From Terriglobia bacterium (lineage in GTDB: Bacteria; Acidobacteriota; Terriglobia; Terriglobales; Acidobacteriaceae): DNA of 50,635 nucleotides. Made by a program: the position numbers and the translations under genes. This document shows, piece after piece, positions 17,009 to 25,071 of the stretch. The notes beneath the pieces are model-generated. The model made no database searches, was not told the DNA's origin, and saw nothing but the letters and a program-made list of their open reading frames with translations. Within the stretch, counting starts at the first letter, position 1. Every line of letters starts with the position of its first letter. Location: NCBI GenBank assembly GCA_020073105.1, contig JAIQFW010000040.1, positions 1-50,635 of the forward strand. The letters are read 5' to 3'.

Positions 17009-18403
17009 ATGGGAACTTTTGGGTGGCGGAAGCCGTACTGGAAGAAAATCGCGATCGGCGCTGGAGCAGTGGTTGCTCTGCTCGCCGTCGCGGGCTTCAC
17101 TGTGTACCAGAGCCGCAAGAATGTGGTGACAGTGCAAACCGGGAAGGCACTGCGCCAAGACCTGGCCGCAGTGGTGAGCGCTTCCGGAGAGATCAAGCCC
17201 AAGACTTACGTCAACATCGGGGCCAACGCATTCGGCAAGATCACGAAGCTGTATGTGAAGGAAGGTGAGCGGGTCAGGCGGGGACAGATGCTGGCGCAAC
17301 TGGAAAACGTGCAGCCTGAGGCCGACGTGAACGCCATGCAGGCTTCGCTGGATGCCGCTCGCACCGATGCTCTCGCCGCGGAGGCCGCGCTCAACACCGC
17401 CCAGGCGGACCTGAATCGCGCCAAGGCAGACGCGGAGCGTTCCGAACTCGACTGGACGCGCGCTCAGGGCCTGTACAAGGCTGCCCTGATCGCGCGGTCC
17501 GATTTCGACAGTCAAAAAGCTGCACACCAGACGGCAGTGGCTGGACTCGCCCAGGCGCAGGCACGCGTGGCACAGGCCAAGGCCCAGAAGGAATCGGCGG
17601 ACCGCCGGGTCTCGCAGGCCGGCGCGAACCTGACGCACGCTACCGACGTGTTGCGCAAGACCACCTATCAGGCGCCGTTCGACGGAGTGATCACCAATCT
17701 TCCCGTTCGGGAAGGCGAGACGGTGGTCATCGGCATCCAGAATTCTCCCGGCAGCACGCTGATGACGCTTGCGGACATGTCGGTGATTACCGCCGAGGTC
17801 AAGGTGGATGAGACCGATATCGTCAACGTGCAACTCGGCCAGCCTGCCCAGGTGACCATCGATGCCATCCCCCGCAAGAGTTTCAAAGCCGTGGTGACCG
17901 AGATCGGCAATAACGCCATTGTGCGCTCCACCGGTGTATCGACTTCGCAGCAGACCAGCAGCAGTCAGGAAGCCAAAGACTTCAAAGTCGTGGTGACCCT
18001 GCAGGATCCACCCGAAGACCTGCGGCCAGGCCTTACCGCGACCGCCAAGATCACGACCGCCACGCGAAATAAGGCACTGACCATCCCCATTCAAGCTTTG
18101 ACGGTGCGGCAACAGGAGGACCTGCTTCCAAAAGGCGAAAAGGGCTCGGTCGAGGCTGCGGTGCCGCAGAAATCTCCTTCTAGCAAAGAGGAGATTCAAG
18201 GCGTCTTTGTCATTCGCAACCGCAAGGCAGAGTTCGTGCCGGTCGAGACCGGCATCGCGGGAACCACGGATATCGAAGTATTAAAAGGACTTGGGGACGG
18301 AGACGAGATCGTAACCGGCAGTTACAAGGTGTTGCGGACTTTGCGTCCGGGCAGCAGCGTCAAGGTTGACAATTCTGCTCCGAAGAAGGAAGAAGAAACA
18401 TAA
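17009..18403 (+). CDS. HlyD/MacA-family periplasmic adaptor
   Basis: A 464-residue membrane-fusion protein. One N-terminal transmembrane helix (about 14-32, IGAGAVVALLAVAGFTVY) anchors it. A biotinyl-lipoyl-like half follows (VSASGEIKPKTYVNIGANAFGKITKLYVKEGERVRRGQMLAQLE). A long alanine-rich coiled-coil hairpin spans about 105-215. The second lipoyl half (YQAPFDGVITNLPVREGETV) and beta-barrel and membrane-proximal domains reach to about 440, and a charged tail (KKEEET) ends the protein. MacA-type adaptors connect an inner-membrane ABC permease to the outer membrane. The ATPase gene follows about 100 bases downstream. The matching permease is not adjacent; two candidates are at 0.15-2.65 kb. 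Confidence 0.92.
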   Translation: MGTFGWRKPYWKKIAIGAGAVVALLAVAGFTVYQSRKNVVTVQTGKALRQDLAAVVSASGEIKPKTYVNIGANAFGKITKLYVKEGERVRRGQMLAQLENVQPEADVNAMQASLDAARTDALAAEAALNTAQADLNRAKADAERSELDWTRAQGLYKAALIARSDFDSQKAAHQTAVAGLAQAQARVAQAKAQKESADRRVSQAGANLTHATDVLRKTTYQAPFDGVITNLPVREGETVVIGIQNSPGSTLMTLADMSVITAEVKVDETDIVNVQLGQPAQVTIDAIPRKSFKAVVTEIGNNAIVRSTGVSTSQQTSSSQEAKDFKVVVTLQDPPEDLRPGLTATAKITTATRNKALTIPIQALTVRQQEDLLPKGEKGSVEAAVPQKSPSSKEEIQGVFVIRNRKAEFVPVETGIAGTTDIEVLKGLGDGDEIVTGSYKVLRTLRPGSSVKVDNSAPKKEEET

Positions 18404-18505
18404 CCTTCGCGCTTGCGGCTCGTCCAATGGAAGAGCCGGCCGGGTCTGCGAAGAAGACGAAGATCGGAGAGGCCGCGAGTGTCCCAAGAGGGCCAGGAGA
18501 AGAGG

Positions 18506-19255
18506 ATGGCAACCGCTGAAGTGGTCGATTTTTCGCAACCCGTAGTGTCGGCGCCGCCCGACTCCTGCATGATCAGCACGGTCGACCTGTGGAAGACCTA
18601 TGACATGGGGTCGGAGCAGCAAGTGCAGGCATTGCGGGGCGTCAACCTGAACATTCGCCGCAACGAGTACGTCGCGATCATGGGACCTTCCGGATCAGGT
18701 AAATCGACGCTGATGAACCTGATCGGCTGCCTGGACACACCCAGCAAAGGCCAATACTGGCTGAATGGTCAACTGGTGAGCGAACTGGATGACGATGAAC
18801 TGGCACGCATCCGCAATAAGGAAATCGGATTTGTGTTCCAGACGTTCAACTTGCTGGCCCGGGCCACGGCACTGCATAACGTAGAGTTGCCGCTGATCTA
18901 TGCCGGCGTGCCCGCGGAAGAGCGTGTCGAACGAGCCAAGGAAGCGTTGAGTTCGGTGGGCATGGCGGAGCGGATGATGCATAAGCCGAACGAACTGTCA
19001 GGCGGGCAACGTCAGCGGGTGGCAATTGCGCGTGCGCTGGTGAATCGGCCGTCCATCATCCTTGCCGACGAGCCGACCGGGAACCTGGACTCACAAACCG
19101 GAAACGAAATTATGGCGCTGTTCGATCGCTTGCACGCGCAGGGGAACACTATCGTGCTAGTCACCCACGAGCACGACATCGCTGAATACGCGCACCGAGT
19201 AATTCACATCAAGGACGGTGTAGTGGAACGCGACGTGGTGAAGCCCAAGGGATAG
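18506..19255 (+). CDS. ABC transporter ATP-binding protein (MacB/LolD type)
   Basis: A 249-residue ATPase. The ATG at 18506 follows AGGAGAAGAGG and is preferred to a GTG-type extension at 18413. Walker A is GPSGSGKST, the Q-loop region is [10 protein letters not shown], the signature is [15 protein letters not shown], and Walker B is [19 protein letters not shown], followed by an H-loop (VTHEHD). The short family-typical insert [22 protein letters not shown] places it in the LolD/MacB class that powers FtsX-fold permeases. It forms an operon with the upstream adaptor gene. No permease gene follows; the next gene is convergent. Confidence 0.93.
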   Translation: MATAEVVDFSQPVVSAPPDSCMISTVDLWKTYDMGSEQQVQALRGVNLNIRRNEYVAIMGPSGSGKSTLMNLIGCLDTPSKGQYWLNGQLVSELDDDELARIRNKEIGFVFQTFNLLARATALHNVELPLIYAGVPAEERVERAKEALSSVGMAERMMHKPNELSGGQRQRVAIARALVNRPSIILADEPTGNLDSQTGNEIMALFDRLHAQGNTIVLVTHEHDIAEYAHRVIHIKDGVVERDVVKPKG

Positions 19256-19324
19256 CAGCCTCTTCGCCACGGATTTTCACGGATCAATTCCGCAGGGGAT
19301 GCGCTGGTCTGGACCACGCGCCGC

Positions 19325-20836
19325 CTACTTCTTCAGCGAAACCGCCTTCACGTTCCCACTGCAAGCAGGGTCCTGGTAGCACTTGCGGAAAGCGGGCACG
19401 ACCAGCGCCTGCTCCAGGGTTGCGTCGTTCATATTGGCCAGGGTTTCGTTGGTGCGCTTGACTCCCGCACTGTAGCCGATCTTCTGATAGGCCGCGGCCA
19501 GCAGCTTCAATGAAAGCGGGTTGTTGACGTCTTCCTCGAGGTGGGAAATGGCGTCGTCGTATTTGTGTTCGGAGAATGCCAACGCACCAGCCGCTCCCTG
19601 GTAGGCAATCTCGATCAACCTGTCGTTCGAATTGGCCGCCATGTTCGCCAGCCGCGTCAGCGTGGCGCCTGCCATTTGCTGGTTTCCCGTTTTCAATGCC
19701 ACTTCCACCCGAACCCGCAAGATCTGCGCCCGTTCCTGCTGGATCGCCGCCTGCATGGCATTCTTTCCTTCCTTGAGAGCAGCTTCAGCTTTGCCCAGGA
19801 AGACGATCGCTTGTTTTGGGTTGCTTTGATACATCGCCATTTGCCGATAGGTGTCAGCCTCGGCCTGGCTCAGGTGCTTGGCGTGCGCATGGTCAGCAAT
19901 CGACTGGAATGCCCGGTCGGCACCCTTGTAGTCGCCCTCCCGGATGTAAGTCTGCGCCTCGCGGGTCTGCCATTGGACAAGGTGCAGTTCGGGCAGAGGA
20001 AACTTCTGGAATGCAATCTCGTACTCCTGGCGGGCACGGGTTTGATCTCCCATAAGCGAATAGGTGTCCGCGATCCCGAACTGTGACGAATAGAACTCAG
20101 GGTTGATCGCCAGGGCAGCCCGGTAGTGCTCGATGGATTTGTCAAAACTCCCCGCCATGCGCAGGATTTCCGCATAAGAATCCTCCGGGTTGGCGTCGCG
20201 GGGCAACGCTGCCACGTACTTGTCCATGAGCACATATGCCTTGTCGAACTGCCGCATATAGGCATACGTGTATCCCATGTTGTTCATCAGGCCCGGGGAA
20301 CTGGTGATTCCGGAGCGCTCGTACACGGTGATGGCGCGTTCGTACTGAGTTTGCGTGATCAGCCAGTTGGTCATCATAAAGATCACCCACTTGTCATGGG
20401 GGTACTGGCTGAGCACATCGTTCATTTTGGTGATCGCGGAAATCAATTTGTGATCGGAGGCGTCCTGCCACCACTCGATCACCAGCCGTTCCGCGGGGCC
20501 CACATGATTTCTGAGGGCAAAGGCCTTGGCATTCTCGCTCACCTGTTCGGCGGGATCAAGACTGCTCTGGGCCAGCAGTTCGTGGGCCATGGCAAAATCG
20601 GGATCAATCTTGATCGCTTTGCGCAGCAGTTCGTCCGCCTGCTCCTGTTCGACCAGGTCCAGGTCCAGACGCATGGCCTCACCGACCAATCGCAAAGCTT
20701 CCGGAGACTTGGTGGTGAGCGGCAATGTGGCGGTTTGTGGGCCGGGCTGCTGCCCTACCGCGCTCACCGCGGCCAACCACAAGCCAGCGACGACCAAGCA
20801 AACAGAGAGGCTGCAAGTGTTGTGTCCCCGAATCAT
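19325..20836 (-). CDS. Exported tetratricopeptide-repeat protein
   Basis: A 503-residue protein with a signal peptide (about 1-28, SVCLVVAGLWLAAVSAVGQQ). Many TPR-like helical pairs span most of the length, for example AIKIDPDFAMAHELLAQSSLDP, HYRAALAINPEFYSSQFGIADTYSLMGDQTRARQEYEIAFQKFP and ALAFSEHKYDDAISHLEED. Two cysteines near the C-terminus (FRKCYQDPACSG) could form a disulfide. It starts 3 bases after the stop of the PstS-like gene, so the two are coupled. The partner and function are unknown; a periplasmic scaffold is the natural reading. Confidence 0.8.
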   Translation of the reverse strand: MIRGHNTCSLSVCLVVAGLWLAAVSAVGQQPGPQTATLPLTTKSPEALRLVGEAMRLDLDLVEQEQADELLRKAIKIDPDFAMAHELLAQSSLDPAEQVSENAKAFALRNHVGPAERLVIEWWQDASDHKLISAITKMNDVLSQYPHDKWVIFMMTNWLITQTQYERAITVYERSGITSSPGLMNNMGYTYAYMRQFDKAYVLMDKYVAALPRDANPEDSYAEILRMAGSFDKSIEHYRAALAINPEFYSSQFGIADTYSLMGDQTRARQEYEIAFQKFPLPELHLVQWQTREAQTYIREGDYKGADRAFQSIADHAHAKHLSQAEADTYRQMAMYQSNPKQAIVFLGKAEAALKEGKNAMQAAIQQERAQILRVRVEVALKTGNQQMAGATLTRLANMAANSNDRLIEIAYQGAAGALAFSEHKYDDAISHLEEDVNNPLSLKLLAAAYQKIGYSAGVKRTNETLANMNDATLEQALVVPAFRKCYQDPACSGNVKAVSLKK

Positions 20837-20838
20837 GG

Positions 20839-21291
20839 CTAGTTTCCTTTCAACAGATAACCTTGCTCGACCGGCAGCTTGCCGTCGACCTTCAACACAT
20901 GAACGTCCTTGGTGAGCGAATAAAGGTCGACCACGCCGACCGCTCCGCGGGTGGCCGCCACAAAATGAATGACGGCGTCATCGGAGTCCGCAACCATGAC
21001 CGCAGCTTTGTGAGCCTGGATGAACTCGCGTGCCTGACCGGGCGTCATGTTGAACAGCTTGCGCAGAACCATCTGCATGTCGCTCGACGACGGGTCGCGC
21101 ACCACCACAATGACGGGTTTCCCATCCGGCCAAGTGCGGGTATGCGCAGTAAACATCTTGACTAGGTCCGCCGTGGTGAGGTTGGTGGTTGTATTTGTGG
21201 TTTCAGTCACCACCGCCAATTGCTTGGCTTGGACACAGTACGGCGCCATTGCCACCGACCACAGCACCAGCAGTCGCTGCCAACCCCTCAT
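20839..21291 (-). CDS. PstS-like substrate-binding protein, single domain
   Basis: A 150-residue exported protein with a signal peptide (about 1-22, WQRLLVLWSVAMAPYCVQA). It has the pattern of small phosphate-ABC-type binding proteins: LTTADLVKMFTAHTRTWPDGKPVIVVVRDPSSSDMQMVLRKLFNM, then FIQAHKAAVMVADSDDAVIHFVAATRGAVGVVDL. At 150 residues it is about half the length of PstS and covers one lobe, like other short members of the family. It is the first gene of a two-gene unit with the TPR protein. Phosphate binding cannot be inferred from sequence alone; there is no pst transporter nearby. Confidence 0.75.
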   Translation of the reverse strand: MRGWQRLLVLWSVAMAPYCVQAKQLAVVTETTNTTTNLTTADLVKMFTAHTRTWPDGKPVIVVVRDPSSSDMQMVLRKLFNMTPGQAREFIQAHKAAVMVADSDDAVIHFVAATRGAVGVVDLYSLTKDVHVLKVDGKLPVEQGYLLKGN

Positions 21292-21397
21292 GTCGGATTA
21301 ATTCTTACTGATGCCGGGGTTGCGCGATAGTAACGAACGTAACTGGGGAGAATAGTTCTGGCGGTGGCGTTGAGGTTGGCTGGCTCCTACCTCACAC

Positions 21398-21429
21398 ACA
21401 AAAAGGCGCCCCGAAACCGGGACGCCTTT
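21398..21429 (-). terminator. Rho-independent terminator (minus strand)
   Basis: On the minus strand AAAGGCGTCCCGG and CCGGGGCGCCTTT pair around TTT and are followed by TTGTGTG. It lies 24 bases after the stop of the lactonase-like gene. Confidence 0.85.
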
Positions 21430-21452
21430 CGTGCTGCGAGTTGGCCCAAAGC

Positions 21453-22610
21453 CTAGCGGGTTTGGGGATAAATGAAGAACGACAGCGCGCCGTTCGCGTT
21501 GTTGTCGGTTACCGGGCCCTGGCTGGTGGCAGTCAGAGAGCCGTCGTTGTTGATCTTGAAGACTTGAAGCTGATTGAACCACTCCGATACCACCATCCAA
21601 GTACCGGTGTTCTGAATCATTCCGGCATAGCCGCTGGCGGTGTTGATTAGGTTAGCCTTGACCTGGGTGATCACGCCGCCCGACAGATTGGTGGTCAGAA
21701 CGCCCGACTGGCAGCCTGCGCCAAACCCGGAGTAGCCGATGAACAACGGGCCACTTCCGCTGCTGTAAGCCGCCGCGCTCAACCACGGAACTTCGCCGTT
21801 GCACAGGCCGGATGAGGTCTGGTCAGTATAGTTGATGTTGGTGAAGAAGGGGCTGCTCCCCTTCAACTGCATGCTGAACACACCGGCGCCGAGGATGGCA
21901 TTGCCGGAAACCAGGAACTCACCCTTCGTGATGTCGATCCCGGTGGGGAAGCAGCCGACATTGACGCAGGAAGTATTGTTCAGGTTGGCCGCGGCCAGGT
22001 CCTTCAGGGTGCCGTTGCTGTTGATCGCGAACAGCTCGAGGTAGCCCAGATCGTCAACCGAAACCACGAGTCCCTTGCCGCTGGGGTCGACGATGAGGTT
22101 GCTGTAGGTGTCGATGCCAGAATTGGCGACATAGGTGCTAATGAAGCTGAGTGAGCAGTCGGCATTTCTCTTCCACGCGCCGATGTTCTGGGTGCCAGCG
22201 TAGGTAGCGTACAGGTACTTGCCGTTCGGCGTCATCGCCATACTGCCACCGGGGAAAGCCCCATTCAAAGCTGCGTTGCTGTAGTTACCAACCTTGGCGA
22301 GGCCGGGCACGGTAAACGCAGCGATGTCGCTGGTGCCGCCGTCGTAAACGTACATGCACTTTGCGTCACGCGAGATGGTGTTGCCCACCGATGCAAAGAA
22401 TCCACCGCAATTGCCCAGGCCACCCGTGTTGAGCGTGGTCATGAGCGACAGATTGCCGTTACTGGTGTTGAGTTTGTAAATGCTCGAAGTGTTGCTGGCC
22501 GCACTGCAGTTGTCATCATTAGTTACGACATAACTCGTCGCTGCAAAGCTGGTCGAGGAAATAATCAGAATCATGCTGACGAATGCGAGAAGCACGAGAG
22601 CCTTTTTCAT
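21453..22610 (-). CDS. Exported lactonase-like beta-propeller protein
   Basis: A 385-residue protein with a strong signal peptide (MKKALVLLAFVSMILIISST, cleavage near SFAA). The mature part repeats short propeller-like blades with recurring phrases such as SSIYKLNTSNGNLSLMTTL, GGSMAMTPNGKYLYATYAGTQNIGAWK, NLIVDPSGKGLVVSVDDLGYLELFAINSNGTLK and WMVVSEWFNQLQVFKINNDGSL. This resembles the YVTN or 6-phosphogluconolactonase-like propellers often exported in Acidobacteriota. Lower charge and many Ser/Thr/Asn suggest an extracellular location. No catalytic residues can be assigned. It has its own terminator. Confidence 0.8.
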   Translation of the reverse strand: MKKALVLLAFVSMILIISSTSFAATSYVVTNDDNCSAASNTSSIYKLNTSNGNLSLMTTLNTGGLGNCGGFFASVGNTISRDAKCMYVYDGGTSDIAAFTVPGLAKVGNYSNAALNGAFPGGSMAMTPNGKYLYATYAGTQNIGAWKRNADCSLSFISTYVANSGIDTYSNLIVDPSGKGLVVSVDDLGYLELFAINSNGTLKDLAAANLNNTSCVNVGCFPTGIDITKGEFLVSGNAILGAGVFSMQLKGSSPFFTNINYTDQTSSGLCNGEVPWLSAAAYSSGSGPLFIGYSGFGAGCQSGVLTTNLSGGVITQVKANLINTASGYAGMIQNTGTWMVVSEWFNQLQVFKINNDGSLTATSQGPVTDNNANGALSFFIYPQTR

Positions 22611-22813
22611 CTGCTGTTTCTCCTTGGAGTTCTTGATTTTCTCAGCCGAACATCGACGGAATGCTGTGCTGACGATCCAGAAGCCGCGGCAATCCTATGC
22701 CCGGAGCGAGTTCGACGCAAGAGAGAAGGAAGACCCCATTCCAGCTTGGGCGTTTTGGCCACAGCTAGGCCCCCCGGCCGGAATGCCTTAACCTACGGGC
22801 CGAACCGCGGACC

Positions 22814-23479
22814 TCAGGGTTTTGGTGGAGGCGCCGGCGAAGGGTCGGGCTCAGGTGTAGGCGGGGGGGGCTGCGCGGCCTTGGCGGCCGCTTCCAGTTC
22901 CTGATTCGAGCGCCAGAAACCACCCATTTCATAATGCATCCTGATCTCGTCGTACTCCTCCCAGATTTGCCGGACTTTTCCATCTCGTATCTCAAACATC
23001 CACATGGCAGTTGCACGGATACCACGCTCGGGATCTTTGTGTGCCTGAGGATCGATAGTATTGGGAAAGAGAAGGTGTTTATAGGTTCCTGTGAACACCA
23101 GGCGCATGGCCACCTTCTCCCCTTGCACCATGGTGTCTTCGACTTTGAAATTGAGGTCGGGCATGGAGTACCGCCAAGCATTGATCACCCTTTTCAACAG
23201 GGTCGAATCCAGCCGCGTCCGGTGGCCTCGCGACGTCATGATGACCGGAAACTCGAATACGGAATTGATGAGATCAAAGTTGCCCGTGTTCCACAACTCA
23301 ACGTACTTCCGGGCCAGTTCCTCCGGCGGTTGCTTCTCTGCTACCGGCTTGGGTTGCTCCGACGCTGCGGCCGCTTGGCCCGAAGATGCTGGAGGAGTCG
23401 CGGCCTGCGTCTGGCTTTGTGCCAGCGCGGCAAGACAACAGAACATTGCCAAGATCACCATCACAGCTACCGGTTTCAC
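22814..23479 (-). CDS. Exported SnoaL-like (ester cyclase type) protein
   Basis: A 221-residue protein. The N-terminus (MKPVAVMVILAMFCCLAALAQ) is a signal peptide, followed by a low-complexity Ala/Ser/Pro/Gln linker. A SnoaL/NTF2-like domain spans about 52-185: ELARKYVELWNTGNFDLINSVF, VEDTMVQGEKVAMRLVFTGTYK, MWMFEIRDGKVRQIWEEYDEIRMHYEMG. The end is proline-rich (PPPPTPEPDPSPAPPPKP). SnoaL-like domains include polyketide cyclases but also many binding proteins of unknown role, and I would not assign an enzyme activity here. Confidence 0.75.
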   Translation of the reverse strand: MKPVAVMVILAMFCCLAALAQSQTQAATPPASSGQAAAASEQPKPVAEKQPPEELARKYVELWNTGNFDLINSVFEFPVIMTSRGHRTRLDSTLLKRVINAWRYSMPDLNFKVEDTMVQGEKVAMRLVFTGTYKHLLFPNTIDPQAHKDPERGIRATAMWMFEIRDGKVRQIWEEYDEIRMHYEMGGFWRSNQELEAAAKAAQPPPPTPEPDPSPAPPPKP

Positions 23480-23627
23480 GTCTCAAGGCCCTCCTCAAGG
23501 TCGTTCAGCATATCGCAATTCGGAGTCTGCCTGCAAAGGCAGGGTGTGGAATCGGGCCGGCAGAATCCGCAAGTGAGGGTCCAGCAGGAGAATCCCTCCG
23601 CTTGCAACGCGCTGTCCTGATCTACCA

Positions 23628-23636
23628 TGTTATAAT
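23628..23636 (+). promoter_or_regulatory. Extended -10 promoter of infC operon
   Basis: TG at 23628-23629, one spacer base, then a consensus TATAAT at 23631-23636. No good -35 hexamer stands 16-18 bases upstream, which fits an extended -10 promoter. Transcription would start near 23643, about 30 bases before the infC start codon. Confidence 0.6.
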
Positions 23637-23673
23637 TTGCAGGAATTTGCCGCTGTCGCGGACGGAGGACTGT

Positions 23674-23735
23674 ATCGACAAGCGTTTTATCCGCACTAAC
23701 GAGCGTATTCGGGCGCGGGAAATCCGCGTGATTGC
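23674..23735 (+). pseudogene. infC: infC 5' fragment (IF-3 N-terminus), out of frame with the rest
   Basis: Reading from an ATC at 23674 gives IDKRFIRTNERIRAREIRVI, which is the conserved beginning of initiation factor IF-3. GGAGG (23664-23668) is 5 bases upstream. Rare non-AUG start codons are the known hallmark of infC autoregulation. After RVI the frame runs on into unrelated residues, while the expected continuation (PVCRIMDYGKY) appears immediately but in another frame. About 35 codons that normally separate these blocks are missing. Either the gene carries a deletion of roughly 100 bases or this is an assembly error. Confidence 0.75.
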
Positions 23736-23750
23736 CCCGTATGCCGCATC

Positions 23751-24143
23751 ATGGACTACGGGAAATACCTGTACCAACAAGAGAAGAAGGAACGCGAGGC
23801 CAAAAAGCACCAAAAGACGATCACGGTCAAGGAAGTCAAGTTCCGCATCAACGTGGATGACCATGATTACGAGACCAAGAAGAACCACGTGCTGCGGTTT
23901 CTCGACGAGGGCGACAAGGTCAAGGCAACGATCTTCTTCCGGGGCCGCGAGATGACCCGGACGAATCTGGGCCGCCAGATTCTTGACCGGCTGATCAAGG
24001 ACGTCGAAGAGAAGAGTATTGTGGAGTTCCGGCCGCGGCAGGAAGGCAACACCCTGCATGCGATTCTGGCGCCGAAGAAGGAAGCCGGCCACAAGCCGCA
24101 CCCGGCGCCGCCGCCCATGCAACAGGGGGCGAAGCAAGCGTAG
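23751..24143 (+). CDS. infC: Translation initiation factor IF-3, C-terminal part
   Basis: From the ATG at 23751 this reads MDYGKYLYQQEKKEREAKK, the linker and whole C-domain of IF-3: TITVKEVKFRINVDDHDYETKKNHVLRFLDEGDKVKATIFFRGREM, then RLIKDVEEKSIVEFRPRQEGN. It ends in a Pro/Gln-rich tail. IF-3 binds the 30S subunit, blocks premature 50S joining and checks the start codon. The N-domain is encoded just upstream in a different frame, separated by what looks like a deletion. The C-domain alone retains most 30S binding in studied IF-3, so a shortened product from this ATG could be partly active, but no clear Shine-Dalgarno sequence precedes it. rpmI and rplT follow in the usual order. Confidence 0.85.
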   Translation: MDYGKYLYQQEKKEREAKKHQKTITVKEVKFRINVDDHDYETKKNHVLRFLDEGDKVKATIFFRGREMTRTNLGRQILDRLIKDVEEKSIVEFRPRQEGNTLHAILAPKKEAGHKPHPAPPPMQQGAKQA

Positions 24144-24147
24144 AAAG

Positions 24148-24252
24148 CAGCATTCAGCTCTCAGCCGTCAGCATTCAGCCCATTGATAGCGCTGCCGGTT
24201 TCAGCAACGGCCTGATCTGCCTGAATGCTGAGTGCTGACTGCTAATTGCTGA
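24148..24252. repeat. Heptamer repeats forming a long inverted repeat in the infC-rpmI spacer
   Basis: CAGC recurs every 7 bases from 24148 (CAGCATT, CAGCTCT, CAGCCGT, CAGCATT), and GCTGA-type heptamers recur at 24224-24252. The arms TCAGCATTCAG (24168-24178) and CTGAATGCTGA (24221-24231) are perfect complements. TCAGC/GCTGA extends the stem outward after a 2-base mismatch. The transcript would carry a tall hairpin between infC and rpmI. Confidence 0.7.
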
Positions 24253-24264
24253 TTTTGAGGACTT

Positions 24265-24459
24265 ATGCCGAAATTGAAAACTCACAAGGGCGCCGCGAAG
24301 CGCTTCAAGAAGACGGCGACGGGCAAGGTGAAACGTCATCACTCCTACTTGCGCCACATGCTGACGTCGAAGCCGCATAAGCGGAAGAAGAAGCTGAGCG
24401 GATCTGTGCTGGTCAGTGATGCCGATACGCCCAAAGTGAAGCGGATGATTCCGTACTAG
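24265..24459 (+). CDS. rpmI: 50S ribosomal protein L35
   Basis: A 64-residue basic protein: [44 protein letters not shown]. This is full length and typical for bL35, a late-assembling protein that lies within the 23S rRNA fold. The ATG follows GAGG at proper spacing. It sits between infC and rplT in the canonical order. A repeat-derived hairpin in the 5' spacer takes the place where leader structures for L20-mediated control are found in other bacteria. Confidence 0.97.
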   Translation: MPKLKTHKGAAKRFKKTATGKVKRHHSYLRHMLTSKPHKRKKKLSGSVLVSDADTPKVKRMIPY

Positions 24460-24606
24460 TCGAACCATGGAGGACGGGCGTCCTCGCCCGTCAGCAAGTG
24501 GTCGCGGTCAATGAACCGGCGGCCCCGGCGCGTGAAGAGGTCACAAAGACTGCCACAGTCTCCTACCTCCAGCCGCCGAAAATTGAAGTAAAAAAAGGAG
24601 CCAATC

Positions 24607-24969
24607 ATGCCTCGTGTAAAACGCGGGACCAAACGCCACGCCAAGCGCAAGAGGATTCTGGAGCGCGCCAGTGGCTATTTCCTCACAAAGTCCAAGCTGT
24701 ACCGTTCCGCCAAGGAGGCGGTCGAGCGCGGCTTGAAGTTCGCCTACTCCGGACGCAAGCAGCGCAAACGGCAGTTTCGCTCGCTATGGATCGTGCGCAT
24801 CGGCGCCGCTGCCAAGCTGAACGGAATGAGCTACAACCAGTTCATCCACGGGCTGAAGAAAGGCGGCGTGGAACTGGACCGCAAGATTCTGGCCGACCTG
24901 GCAGTGAACGATGCGGCTGCCTTTAAGAGCCTCGCCGAGCAGGCGAAGGGCGCTCTCAGCTTGCCCTGA
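24607..24969 (+). CDS. rplT: 50S ribosomal protein L20
   Basis: A 120-residue bL20: [25 protein letters not shown], then [37 protein letters not shown] and [36 protein letters not shown]20 organises early 23S rRNA assembly and, in well-studied bacteria, represses its own operon. A strong AAAGGAG precedes the ATG. The last residues (ALSLP) and the stop codon are read from the beginning of a dispersed intergenic repeat (CTTGCCCTGAGCGAAGTCG, 24960-24978), so the C-terminus has been recoded by repeat insertion. Confidence 0.97.
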   Translation: MPRVKRGTKRHAKRKRILERASGYFLTKSKLYRSAKEAVERGLKFAYSGRKQRKRQFRSLWIVRIGAAAKLNGMSYNQFIHGLKKGGVELDRKILADLAVNDAAAFKSLAEQAKGALSLP

Positions 24970-24996
24970 GCGAAGTCGAAGGGGCGGGGCCGCGTA

Positions 24997-25031
24997 ACAG
25001 CTCTCAGCATTCAGCACTCAGCGTTCAGCCA
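24997..25031. repeat. Heptamer repeat array (CAGCNNT) before pheS
   Basis: CAGCTCT, CAGCATT, CAGCACT and CAGCGTT follow one another without a gap from 24998, ending in CAGCC. The unit is the same as in the infC-rpmI spacer about 850 bases upstream. Confidence 0.65.
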
Positions 25032-25071
25032 GAACCGGTGGGACGACCGCCCTCGGACGTCCCTTATACAA

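Noticed and set aside
16946-18199. 417-codon minus-strand frame opposite the adaptor gene
   Set aside because: The plus strand reads a complete HlyD/MacA adaptor; the other frame has no recognisable motif.
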